In this document: positions 34,739 through 43,092 of the stretch, in pieces | Numbering within the stretch: the first letter of the stretch is position 1 | Layout of the letters: the number at the start of each line of letters is the position of its first letter | NCBI GenBank assembly: GCA_963665455.1 | Contig: OY762279.1 | Coordinates: forward strand, 1,550,001 to 1,614,000 | DNA length: 64,000 nt | Direction: 5' to 3' | From: VXNE01 sp963665455 | Lineage (GTDB): Bacteria > Pseudomonadota > Gammaproteobacteria > Pseudomonadales > Azotimanducaceae | Notes under the pieces: model-generated | What the model was told of the DNA's origin: nothing | Seen by the model: the letters and a program-made list of their open reading frames with translations, nothing else | Database searches by the model: none | Made by a program: the position numbers and the translations under genes

Positions 34739-37162
34739 CTACCACCGGTGGGACGCCCGCAGGTACCACGAGCCGCCTTCGAAGTTGGCGGCGGTTCGAC
34801 GGGCGTACGGTAGCCCGACGTTGAGCCGGTTCGCGTATGGCGCGCCGATCACGTCGATGTATTCGTCGAACACGTTCGTGCCGCCGAAGGCGATGCGCGT
34901 GGAGTCGTTCAGGTCGTACCGCAGCTCCAGGTCCACGAACACGGTCGAGCCGAGCAGCTTGGTCGGCGCGTTGCCGTCCACGCCCTTGATCCGACCGCGC
35001 TCGTCGTAGTGCTCGCCGTAGTAGTTGACGCGCACCATGAGGTCGAGGCGCGGGGTCAGCAACGTGCTGGCGGTGATGCTGAAGCGATCCTCTGGATAGC
35101 TCTTCTCGATGTCCTCCACGTCCGCGGCGCTCACGGGCAGGATGCCGTTCACCCGGGACTGGCTGACGACGTCCACCTCGTTGTGGTTGTACGCGAAGTT
35201 CACGTCCGTGCGCACGCCGGAGTCGCCCCAGTCGAAGTGGGTGGTCGCGACGACGTCCACGCCGGTGACCTCCAGGTTTAGCGCGTTGGTGAAGAACTGG
35301 ACGTTCCGGGCCACCCCGGCGGCGTCGAAGAACGGCAGGTTCTGGGTCTTGTAAATGCGGCCATCGATGTCGATGTTGTAGGCGTCCACGGTCAGCTCGA
35401 TGGGTCCGACGGCGGCCCAGAAGCCCACGCTGAAGTCGAGGGACTGCTCCTCTTCCAGGGGTGCGCCTCCCGCCGCCAGCGCCGAGGGATGGTCCGGCGG
35501 CACGGTGCCGGATTCCACCTGCAGGCCGGTGTCGTTGTCGAACGTCGTCGTGATCTTCTGTAGGTTGGACTGGCCCGGGGTCGGGGCGTGGAAGCCCGTG
35601 TTGACGGAGCCCCGGAGGGTCAGCGAGTCGTTCACGTCGACGCGGGCCGCGAGCTTGCCGTTCCAGGTGTCGCCGAAGTCCGAGAAACGCTCGTAGCGGA
35701 CCGCGTACTGCAACAGGGTGCGGGTGCCGAGTTCCTGCTCGAACTCGCCGTAGGCAGCGTTGTTGTGCCGGGAGAAGGCCCCGGCGTTGATCGGCTCCAG
35801 GCCCTTGAAGCCGCTCGACCCGGCGCCGAGGTACGAGTTGGGCTCCCCGGCCATCACCGTGAACGTCTCCCTGCGCCATTCGGCGCCGAAGGCGAACTGT
35901 AGGGTGTCGGTCAGGCGTCGGGTGAAATCGGCGTTGAGGTTGACCTCCTCTTGGCGTAGCGCGCCCACGTCGAAGTCCATCTGCGCCGGCAGGCCGTCCG
36001 CTCCGAGGCCGACATCGGGGTTCACCGTGTTGTTCAGGAAGAAGTCCAGCGTGTCTTGGCCGAGTCCCACGCTGAAGTCGTAGCCGAGTTCGCCCGCGTC
36101 GCCCCGGATGCCGGTGACCACGCTGTAGTCCCGATGGTCGCCGTCGAAGTACGGCGTGAACCCCTGTGGGAGCCGGTCTTCGATGCCGAGCGCCTTGATG
36201 GTGCTGTGGGCCTCGTTCGCCTCGGTCGTGGGGTTGTCGCCGGAACGGTAGAAGAACCGGTAGCGGCCCGCGGTCTCGGCGTAGTTGACGTGCGCGTACG
36301 CCTCCGAGGTCTCGGATAGCGGCACGCCCATGTTCGCGAAGAAACGGTAGTCCTCCGTCGCCGGCCGGCCCCAGGTCTGCACGAACGGGGCGTCGTCGAA
36401 GGGGGCGTCCACACCCACGCCGGGGACCCCGGCGTCTATCAAGGCTTGGGCGTTCGGGCGCTGCCGGCCCCGGGAGAGCCCTTCGTTGTCGACGTATTCG
36501 AGGCTCATGTTGAGGAAGCCCTCGTGGCCGAGGGGGAGGCCCACGTTGGCGGCCACCTTGATGCTCTCCTCGCCCTCGTAGAAGCGTCCGTAGTCGACCC
36601 GCAGCTCGCCGCCCTCGGCGGCATCCTTCATGCGCAGGTTGATCACCCCGGCGATGGCGTCGGCGCCGTACTGGGCGACCGCGCCGTCGCGCAGGATCTC
36701 CACCCGCTCGACGGCGATGGACGGGATCAGGCCGATGTTCGGGCCGTGCGCGCCCTTGCCGGCGGCGGGGACGAACTCCGCGATCAGCGCGGCGCGGTGG
36801 CGGCGCTTGCCGTTGATCATGACGAGGGTCTGGTCCGGGGCCAAGCCGCGCAACGACGTGGAGCGGACGAAGGTGTCGCCGTCGCCGGAAGCCGTCGGGG
36901 CGTTGTAGGACGGTGCGAGGGCGCGCAGGCTGTCGGTCAGGTCGGCGTGGTTGCCGACGCGGCCGATGTCCTCGGAGGAGAGGACGTCGACCGGCGCCGT
37001 GGCGTCCGAGGCGGAGCGGGCCGTGGCGAAGCGCGAGCCGATGACGACGATCTCCTCCATCGGGGCTTCGTTTGCGGCGGCCTCCTCGGCCTGGGCGGGA
37101 GCTACCAGGGGCGCGCCGGCGAGCAGCGCGATGATGATCGGCGTGGGGACGAAGAATCGCAT
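34739..37162 (-). CDS. TonB-dependent outer-membrane receptor
   Basis: An 807-residue receptor with a signal peptide (MRFFVPTPIIIALLAGAPLV...AEE) followed by a TonB-box-like MEEIVVIGSR. The plug domain contains LRGLAPDQTLVMINGKRRHR and IPSIAVERVEILRDGAVAQYGADAIAGV. The rest is a 22-strand barrel ending in SWYLRASHRW, a C-terminal aromatic that fits outer-membrane insertion. The plug matches the family of receptors that import plant- or siderophore-type substrates; the ligand is unknown. Confidence 0.92.
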   Translation of the reverse strand: MRFFVPTPIIIALLAGAPLVAPAQAEEAAANEAPMEEIVVIGSRFATARSASDATAPVDVLSSEDIGRVGNHADLTDSLRALAPSYNAPTASGDGDTFVRSTSLRGLAPDQTLVMINGKRRHRAALIAEFVPAAGKGAHGPNIGLIPSIAVERVEILRDGAVAQYGADAIAGVINLRMKDAAEGGELRVDYGRFYEGEESIKVAANVGLPLGHEGFLNMSLEYVDNEGLSRGRQRPNAQALIDAGVPGVGVDAPFDDAPFVQTWGRPATEDYRFFANMGVPLSETSEAYAHVNYAETAGRYRFFYRSGDNPTTEANEAHSTIKALGIEDRLPQGFTPYFDGDHRDYSVVTGIRGDAGELGYDFSVGLGQDTLDFFLNNTVNPDVGLGADGLPAQMDFDVGALRQEEVNLNADFTRRLTDTLQFAFGAEWRRETFTVMAGEPNSYLGAGSSGFKGLEPINAGAFSRHNNAAYGEFEQELGTRTLLQYAVRYERFSDFGDTWNGKLAARVDVNDSLTLRGSVNTGFHAPTPGQSNLQKITTTFDNDTGLQVESGTVPPDHPSALAAGGAPLEEEQSLDFSVGFWAAVGPIELTVDAYNIDIDGRIYKTQNLPFFDAAGVARNVQFFTNALNLEVTGVDVVATTHFDWGDSGVRTDVNFAYNHNEVDVVSQSRVNGILPVSAADVEDIEKSYPEDRFSITASTLLTPRLDLMVRVNYYGEHYDERGRIKGVDGNAPTKLLGSTVFVDLELRYDLNDSTRIAFGGTNVFDEYIDVIGAPYANRLNVGLPYARRTAANFEGGSWYLRASHRW

Positions 37163-37421
37163 GGGTGGGGACTCCTTTGTTCGGCTTACCATCGGCGCAC
37201 GGGCGGATGCTTCCCCGGCCACACGACCGCCATGTGCGCGGGGGCCATGATACCCATCGCGGCGTAGCCTTTCGCGATCATGTCGGATTGGAGGCCGCGC
37301 GGCGACTGGGGCGTACAAGGGGTACAAGAGGTGCCGGAGTGCCGGAGGGGGTTCCTTGCATGATCGGCCGCGCCTAAGTGACCATTCCGCCCCAAGCGGC
37401 GAGACGCGGAGCGGACGCGAG

Positions 37422-38984
37422 ATGGAAGAACGGGGATGGCGGGCGGAAGTCGCGGAAATCGAGAAACGCCGGCGGCTGCGCGAACAGATGGGCGGGCCGG
37501 AAGGCATCGAGCGGCAGCATCGGCACGGCAAGCTGACGGCGCGGGAGCGCATCGGGGCCTTCGTCGATGAGGGCTCGTTCCGCGAGTTCTACTCCTTGGC
37601 CGGCGAGGGCACGTACGAAGGCAACGACCTCAAGTCCTTCATCCCGCGCGCCGTGGTGGAGGGCACCGCCCGGGTCGATGGACGCACGCTCGTCCTGACG
37701 GCCGGCGACTTCACCATCCGGGGCGGCTCCGGTGGCGCCGGGGGCGGCATGGGCTCCGAACTGGCGCCCAACGAGCGCGCCCGGGAGTGGAAGGTGCCGC
37801 TCGTGCGCCTGCTCGACGCTGCCGGCGGCAGCGTCCGGCACTTTGAGGAGATCGGCCGCACCTACCTGCCCGACGGCAGTTCATGGTGGCTGATCGACGT
37901 GGACATGTTGTCCAAGGTTCCGGTGGTCGCGGCGATCTTGGGCTCGGTGGCCGGCGGCCCCGCGATCCACGCCTGCCTGGCCCACTTCAACGTTATGGTG
38001 AAGGACACGAGCCAGCTCTTTCCGGGTGGCCCGCCGGTGGTGAAGGCCGCCCTTGGGTACGACATCTCGAAGGAGGACCTGGGCGGCGCCCACATCCATA
38101 CGCGGGTCAGCGGCAGCGTGGACAACTTGGCGAACACCGAGGAGGAGGCCTTCGACATGATCCGGCGCTTCCTCGGCTACCTGCCGTCGAACGTCTGGGA
38201 GCTGCCGCCCCGGGGCCCGACCGACGACGATCCGCACCGGCGCGACGAAGCCCTCGTCGACCTCATGCCCCGGGACCGCCGCAAGCTCTACGACATCTAC
38301 AAGCTGATCCACTCCGTGCTGGACGAAGGGTCGTTCTTCGAGATCGCCCCGCGCCACGGCCGCGCCCGGATCACGGGGCTCGGCCGGCTGCACGGCTATC
38401 CCGTGGGCATCATGGCCAACAACCCGCGTCACCACGGCGGCGCGACGGACGTGGCCGGCGGCGGCAAGGTGATGCGCCTCCTGCAGCTCTGCGACGTGTT
38501 CCACCTGCCGGTCGTGAGCCTCTGCGACGAGCCGGGGTTCATGGTCGGGCTGGAGGCGGAGAAGCAGGGGATCGAACGCGCCGGGGCGCAGCTTCTGGTG
38601 GTGACGTCGCAGACGCGGATACCCTTCATCACGATGGCCATCGGCCGCGTATTCGGCGTCGCCGGCTCGACCCATCACCGCGCGAGCGGCATGTTCCGCC
38701 GCTATGCGTGGCCGTCCGCGACCTGGGGCTCCATGCCCATCGCCGGTGGAACCTCGGCTGCGTATCGCCGCGAGATCGACAACGCGCCGGACCCGGACGC
38801 GAAGCGTCGCGAGATCGAGGCCCGGCTGCACGCGGTCGCCTCGCCGTTCCGCACGGCCGAGGCCACCGGACAGGACATCATCGACCCCCGCGACACGCGC
38901 ATCGTGCTATGCGAATTCGCCGAGGAGGCCCAGCGCGTCCTGCGCACCCAGCTCGGCGAGCCGCCGGTGCCGTATCGGCCTTGA
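37422..38984 (+). CDS. Acyl-CoA carboxylase carboxyltransferase (beta) subunit
   Basis: A 520-residue carboxyltransferase of the propionyl-/methylcrotonyl-CoA carboxylase type. KLTARERIGAFVDEGSFREF, SGGAGGGMGSELAP, GGPAIHACLAHFNVMVKDTS, GGAHIHTRVSGSVDNLAN and VVSLCDEPGFMVGLEAEKQG mark the two crotonase folds and oxyanion loops. It moves the carboxyl group from biotin to an acyl-CoA. No alpha (biotin) subunit gene is nearby. ATG 37422 begins just ahead of the conserved part; the upstream open frame is shadow-like. Confidence 0.88.
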   Translation: MEERGWRAEVAEIEKRRRLREQMGGPEGIERQHRHGKLTARERIGAFVDEGSFREFYSLAGEGTYEGNDLKSFIPRAVVEGTARVDGRTLVLTAGDFTIRGGSGGAGGGMGSELAPNERAREWKVPLVRLLDAAGGSVRHFEEIGRTYLPDGSSWWLIDVDMLSKVPVVAAILGSVAGGPAIHACLAHFNVMVKDTSQLFPGGPPVVKAALGYDISKEDLGGAHIHTRVSGSVDNLANTEEEAFDMIRRFLGYLPSNVWELPPRGPTDDDPHRRDEALVDLMPRDRRKLYDIYKLIHSVLDEGSFFEIAPRHGRARITGLGRLHGYPVGIMANNPRHHGGATDVAGGGKVMRLLQLCDVFHLPVVSLCDEPGFMVGLEAEKQGIERAGAQLLVVTSQTRIPFITMAIGRVFGVAGSTHHRASGMFRRYAWPSATWGSMPIAGGTSAAYRREIDNAPDPDAKRREIEARLHAVASPFRTAEATGQDIIDPRDTRIVLCEFAEEAQRVLRTQLGEPPVPYRP

Positions 38985-39047
38985 TGGTGGCGAGCTGGTG
39001 GCGAAGTGTTAGGGTTGGGGGCCTAGGCACACCGTCGGCTTCGCGTA

Positions 39048-39821
39048 ATGGCTGCCAACCCACTTTCGGTCGAACGCATGCGGGTGATCCCGGAGTGTCG
39101 GGAAGCTACGGGATCGCTCGGCTCCGCCACCCTGGAACTCTCCGGCGGCTGCCCCGAGGTGCTCGGCCCCATCGTCGAGCAGCTCGCACAGCGGTTCCGC
39201 AAGGCCTGGTTCGACCTCGCGCGAGGAATCGCCGTGTTCATGGCACCCAGCGCGATGCACGAGAACACCGCCCGCACGATCCTGGAGTTGGTGCGGGCGT
39301 TGGGGGAATGCGGCGGCCTCGCCGTCGTGGTCATGGGCGCTGCGACCGCGAGGGCCCCGGACGGATCCTCCGGCGCGGATCCCGACGAGTCCTTCTTCGT
39401 CGGCCCGCGCGCCGAACGGTTCCTCGACATCATGCGGTCGAGGGGGCGAGCGACCGCCATTGTCGAGATGGAGAACGAGCCCCGCGACCTCGTGGTCGAG
39501 GTCGAGCATTCGCGCCGTGATGCGGCCAAGCTTGGCATCTACCGAAGCGCCGGAGTCCCGGAGTTATGGGAACTCGCCACTGGTGCCGCTGGCCGTGCAC
39601 CCGCGATCTGGGACTTGCAGGCGCAAGGGGCACCGGTGGCGTTGGCGAGTTCGCAGGTGCTCCCCGGGGTTCAGGCGGACGGCCTTCTAGCAGCCATCGC
39701 CGAGCTCGAGCGAATCGGGAGCCTCGTGGGGTTGGTGCGCGGGATGGAGCGGGGGGACGCCGTCGATAAGCGGTTGATGGCCGCTGCGGGGATGACCGGC
39801 CAACCCGGAGGGCGGGAGTAA
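39048..39821 (+). CDS. Uma2-family (PD-(D/E)XK) nuclease-like protein
   Basis: A 257-residue protein of the Uma2/DUF820 family. The core is ADPDESFFVGPRAER, then AIVEMENEPRDLVVEVEHS and YRSAGVPELWELATG, which supply the D...ExE residues of the fold. Family function is unsettled; members occur in large numbers in cyanobacteria and near toxin or mobile genes. Thirty-seven bp upstream of the zeta-like gene and on the same strand. Confidence 0.75.
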   Translation: MAANPLSVERMRVIPECREATGSLGSATLELSGGCPEVLGPIVEQLAQRFRKAWFDLARGIAVFMAPSAMHENTARTILELVRALGECGGLAVVVMGAATARAPDGSSGADPDESFFVGPRAERFLDIMRSRGRATAIVEMENEPRDLVVEVEHSRRDAAKLGIYRSAGVPELWELATGAAGRAPAIWDLQAQGAPVALASSQVLPGVQADGLLAAIAELERIGSLVGLVRGMERGDAVDKRLMAAAGMTGQPGGRE

Positions 39822-39858
39822 GCCTGTCCGGGAAACCACCGCTACTCGTTGCACGCGC

Positions 39859-40545
39859 ATGGCTGAACTCATCGACCCCCGACCGAAGCTCGTAATCGTC
39901 ATGGGGTGTAATGGCGCGGGCAAGTCCGCATGGAAACGGGCCAACTACGACCGCCTGCCGGAGCGGTACTTCGATCAGGACAGCATCGCCGGCGGCATCG
40001 GCGACTGGAACGACCCGGGTGCTCGTGATCGGACCCGGGAGTATGTGAACGGACAGATCGACGAGAGCTTTGCGAAACGGCTGGACTTCGGTTTCGAGAG
40101 CACGTTTTCCGGTCAGGCCGGCCCGGAGCTATTGGAGCGCGCCATCCGCGAAGGCTACCGAACGGAGGGGTACTACATCGGAACGGAGTCGGCGGAGATC
40201 AATGCGGCCCGGATTGACTACCGCGTGTTGTCCAACACGGGGCACTTCGTGGCACCCGAGCGGTTGCCGGGACGCTATCGCTACTCGTTGTCGAACCTTC
40301 GCCGGCACTTGGACGACTTCGATCTCTTGGAGGTGGCGGACAACTCGGAAGAGACGGTGGACCGGATTCCAACGCCGCTGCCGCAGTTCGTCGCGGAGCG
40401 AGGCGAGATCGACTTGCGCCTGCCGGACGAGGAGATGGCGGAGTGGTGCGCCACCTTGCTGCGCCGCCGGGAGGTCGCACGACGGCAGGCGCGGCTACGC
40501 GAGGAACGCGAGGCGCGCAAGCGGGCTGTCCGCGGCGAGGGATAG
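39859..40545 (+). CDS. Zeta-toxin-like P-loop kinase
   Basis: A 228-residue P-loop protein: LVIVMGCNGAGKSAWKRANY is Walker A, followed by ERYFDQDSIAGGIGDWN with a catalytic-type Asp, LDFGFESTFSGQAGPELLERAI, and YYIGTESAEIN. The arrangement matches zeta-type kinases, which phosphorylate UDP-N-acetylglucosamine in toxin systems; homologues without an epsilon antitoxin also occur. No epsilon gene is visible here. It ends 78 bp before the 3' end of the tRNA gene. Confidence 0.75.
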   Translation: MAELIDPRPKLVIVMGCNGAGKSAWKRANYDRLPERYFDQDSIAGGIGDWNDPGARDRTREYVNGQIDESFAKRLDFGFESTFSGQAGPELLERAIREGYRTEGYYIGTESAEINAARIDYRVLSNTGHFVAPERLPGRYRYSLSNLRRHLDDFDLLEVADNSEETVDRIPTPLPQFVAERGEIDLRLPDEEMAEWCATLLRRREVARRQARLREEREARKRAVRGEG

Positions 40546-40623
40546 GACGCCGCGAATGCGGCCTACCGGCGGCGGTGCGCGCGCAACTGGGGGACGAACG
40601 CGGCGTGATGACGAGACGGAAGG

Positions 40624-40700
40624 TGGTGGGCGCGGCTGGATTCGAACCAGCGACTTCTGCCATGTGAAGACAGCGCTCTAACCAACTGAGCTACGCACCC
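40624..40700 (-). tRNA. tRNA-Val (CAC)
   Basis: On the minus strand: acceptor GGGTGCG pairs with CGCGCCC (one T-G pair), D-arm GCTCAGTTGGTTAGAGC, anticodon stem CTGTC / GGCAG with loop TTCACAT (anticodon CAC), and T-arm GCTGGTTCGAATCCAGC. The CCA end is encoded. The 3' end points to the zeta-like and Uma2 genes, as is usual for integration sites, but no matching att repeat was seen. Confidence 0.95.
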
Positions 40701-40815
40701 GACGATTCGGCGCACAACGCACAACCGCGCGCGGCCCCGCAGGGGAGGGCAAGTGTTCACGGGAAGGCCGTTGGGGTCAAGCGTCCCCACTGCCCTTGTC
40801 CCCACTCCCCTGCCT

Positions 40816-41805
40816 TCACGCAACCGCCTTCGCCGCCGCCTCCATCGTCGCCTTCGTCACCGCGAATCGGTCGTCTCCCCACGGCATCGGCATCAGTACC
40901 GGATGTTCGATCCCGGCGTCCACGTAGCCGCGCACGAAGTCCGTGACCGCGTCGGCGTCGCCGATGAAGTCGATTGCCTGGATCATGCGGTCCGAGATGG
41001 CCGCCAGTGCCCCGTCACGGTCCCGTTCCGCTTGCCGCGCACGCAGTGCATCCATTTCGTCGGCGAAGCCGCTCGCCCGGAACATCCTGGCGTAGCCGTC
41101 GGCCATGGCGTAGTTGAAGAGATCCCGGCGGGCGGACATCGCGCGCCGTTCGAAGTCGCTGACGGCGGCGTGTACGTAGGCGAAGATTGTCGCATCGCCT
41201 CCGGCGCGCACGTGCTCGATGGAAGGACCAACGTGGGACGTTGGAATGTAGTTCAGCAATACGCCGTCGGCGACCTCGCCGGCGAGCCGCAGCATCCGGG
41301 GGTTCAGCGCCGCCAGCACGATTTTCGGCCGCCGCTCGCCCAGCCGCACGCCGAGGCGAAACCGCCGCACCTGCCAGAAGTCGCCCTCGAAGGTCACGGA
41401 CTCTCCGGAGAGGCACTCGCGCAGGAGGGCGACGTATTCGCGCATTATGGCGACCGGCCGATCCGCTCCCGGCTTGCCGTGCTGTCGCAGGATGCCGGGC
41501 GCGGAGACGCCGAGCCCCAACCAAACGTCGGCATCGGGACTCAGCGCCTGCAACGTGGCCGCGGACATGGCCGCGAGCGGCGGGGTGCGTAGCTGTATGG
41601 GAACGATGCCCGTGCCGAGGCCCATGTTCGGCGCCACGGCGGAGACCGCGCCCAATAGCGTGAAGGCATCCGTGCCGGTCGCTTCGACGGTCCACAGCGA
41701 ACGGTAGCCCATCGACTCGGCCAGTTGGGCGATCTCCGTGGTCGCCCGGGGACCGAGAATTCCCAAGCTCCCCACGGTGATGCCCAGCGGTGTTCCTTCG
41801 GCCAT
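40816..41805 (-). CDS. LLM-class F420-dependent oxidoreductase
   Basis: A 329-residue luciferase-like TIM-barrel protein: GITVGSLGILGPRATTEIAQ, LGTGIVPIQLRTPPLAAM, DVWLGLGVSAPGILRQHGKP and IVLAALNPRMLRLAGEVADG. The last motif, with VLLNYIP, is typical of F420-dependent members (TIGR03842/03857-like). The start at 41805 is ATG with AGGGGAAAT upstream. It is divergent from the VOC gene at 41878, with 72 bp between. Confidence 0.85.
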   Translation of the reverse strand: MAEGTPLGITVGSLGILGPRATTEIAQLAESMGYRSLWTVEATGTDAFTLLGAVSAVAPNMGLGTGIVPIQLRTPPLAAMSAATLQALSPDADVWLGLGVSAPGILRQHGKPGADRPVAIMREYVALLRECLSGESVTFEGDFWQVRRFRLGVRLGERRPKIVLAALNPRMLRLAGEVADGVLLNYIPTSHVGPSIEHVRAGGDATIFAYVHAAVSDFERRAMSARRDLFNYAMADGYARMFRASGFADEMDALRARQAERDRDGALAAISDRMIQAIDFIGDADAVTDFVRGYVDAGIEHPVLMPMPWGDDRFAVTKATMEAAAKAVA

Positions 41806-41877
41806 CGAGATTTCCCCTCGCGTTCGTCACGTGGGATATACCATGAAAGCGTCGAGAGCCGGATTTGGAGGATTCCC

Positions 41878-42288
41878 ATGCCCGCCCCGCGAATCTCCGG
41901 GCTGGTGCCCATGCTGCTCTGCGACGACGTGCAGGAGGCGCTCGCCTTCTACAGGGACATCCTCGGCTTCGAGGTCCGCGACCGCATGGACGACGTCGGG
42001 GGGAGCGGCTGGGCGTCGCTGGAGTGCGGGGGTGCGCGCATCATGTTGGCGAGTCCCACCTACATACCGGCGGCCCCGAAGATCGATGGCCGGCACACCC
42101 AGGCGTTCCATTACCTCTACGTGGACGACGTGGCGGTGCTCCACGCCTCCGTCCGCGAGCGGGGCTGGCCGGCCACGGATCTCGTCGTGCGTTTCTACGG
42201 CATGAAGGAGTTCGAGACCACGGACCCAGCCGGCCACATGCTGATCTTCGGCCAGGACACGGACGAACCGCCAACCCCTTCGGGCTGA
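41878..42288 (+). CDS. VOC-family (glyoxalase/bleomycin-resistance fold) protein
   Basis: A 136-residue vicinal-oxygen-chelate domain: VPMLLCDDVQEALAFYRDIL, WASLECGGARIMLASP, HYLYVDDVAVLHASV, KEFETTDPAGHMLIFG. The His/Glu metal ligands expected of the fold (H in FHYLYVDD and E in KEFET) are plausible. Role unknown; such proteins are dioxygenases, lyases or binding proteins. GGAGGAT precedes the ATG. Confidence 0.85.
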   Translation: MPAPRISGLVPMLLCDDVQEALAFYRDILGFEVRDRMDDVGGSGWASLECGGARIMLASPTYIPAAPKIDGRHTQAFHYLYVDDVAVLHASVRERGWPATDLVVRFYGMKEFETTDPAGHMLIFGQDTDEPPTPSG

Positions 42289-42460
42289 CCCCGCGAGGCT
42301 CTCGTGCTCGCCGTCCCCGAAACAGGCTGAACGGTCGGAAACCCGCTTGGGATGCGCCGGGAATGCTGAATGCATGTGCGCAAAACGGAGCGTACCATTG
42401 CAGGTGAAGAGGTCGAAATGCGGGCTTGACGTGTCTGACGACCGAACAAAGGGCGGGCCA

Positions 42461-42934
42461 ATGGGCGTCCCGCAAGCAGCCATGCGGGCGCGTGGCAAGC
42501 GTGCCGCACGGCGCGGCGGTCGGGCGCAGGAGATGAAGCGGCCAGGGGAAATTGGCCCCGAAACTGAGGATTCTAGGCTGGACGGGTTGACGGTGGACGC
42601 CGTCAACGCGTTTGTCACCGCTTTGGTGCCTGCCGACCTGCCCATTGTACGCATCCTTCTGTTCGGCAGCCGGGCGCGCGGGGATTTTGTCGACTCGAGC
42701 GATATCGACGTGGCCGTAGTCATGGCACGGCGCGGGGACGTGAGCCGCATCCGGGCCGATCACGAAGTGCGCAGGCGGACGTACTGGGCGAGGGCCGATT
42801 ATGACTTCGTGGTAGAGCCGGTGGTGGTGTGGCAGGAATCGCTTGCGGCCCCGGACAAGACCGACAAGCCGGAGTATTTCCGAAACGTCGCTCGGGATGG
42901 GGTCGACTGGTCTTGGGGCGATGCGCACGCCTGA
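42461..42934 (+). CDS. Nucleotidyltransferase-domain protein (MNT-like)
   Basis: About 157 residues from ATG 42461 (an ATG at 42533 is an alternative that would leave out a basic leader). The core RILLFGSRARGDFVDSSDIDVAVVM has GSRARG and DID, the minimal nucleotidyltransferase signature. The tail includes YWARADYDFVVEPVVV. Usually such genes pair with a HEPN gene; none follows here, since the next 158 bp hold only a hairpin. It may be an orphan antitoxin or nucleotidyltransferase. Confidence 0.7.
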   Translation: MGVPQAAMRARGKRAARRGGRAQEMKRPGEIGPETEDSRLDGLTVDAVNAFVTALVPADLPIVRILLFGSRARGDFVDSSDIDVAVVMARRGDVSRIRADHEVRRRTYWARADYDFVVEPVVVWQESLAAPDKTDKPEYFRNVARDGVDWSWGDAHA

Positions 42935-43046
42935 GTCGTACCTATGCCCGAAGTCTATGCCCGAATCTCCGGCGTCCAGCGCACGCCATCGCTGGCGTGA
43001 CGCCGGATAACCGGCGTATAGCGTCTCGGCCACGCCGAACTTCGTT

Positions 43047-43074
43047 GCCGGTCTCGGAATCGTCCGAGACCGGC
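43047..43074. terminator. Bidirectional hairpin between convergent genes
   Basis: GCCGGTCTCGG, loop AATCGT, CCGAGACCGGC: an 11-pair perfect stem between the convergent nucleotidyltransferase and TonB receptor genes. No U-run on either side. A two-way terminator by position. Confidence 0.6.
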
Positions 43075-43092
43075 GCGGTGTTCGGGGCGGGA

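Noticed and set aside
37163..37421. Small minus-strand frame upstream of the TonB receptor gene
   Set aside because: Arg/Pro/His-rich with no motif; the interval is more likely the shared promoter region of the receptor and carboxylase genes.
42935..43092. A HEPN partner for the nucleotidyltransferase at 42461
   Set aside because: No frame of useful length; only a perfect hairpin is present.
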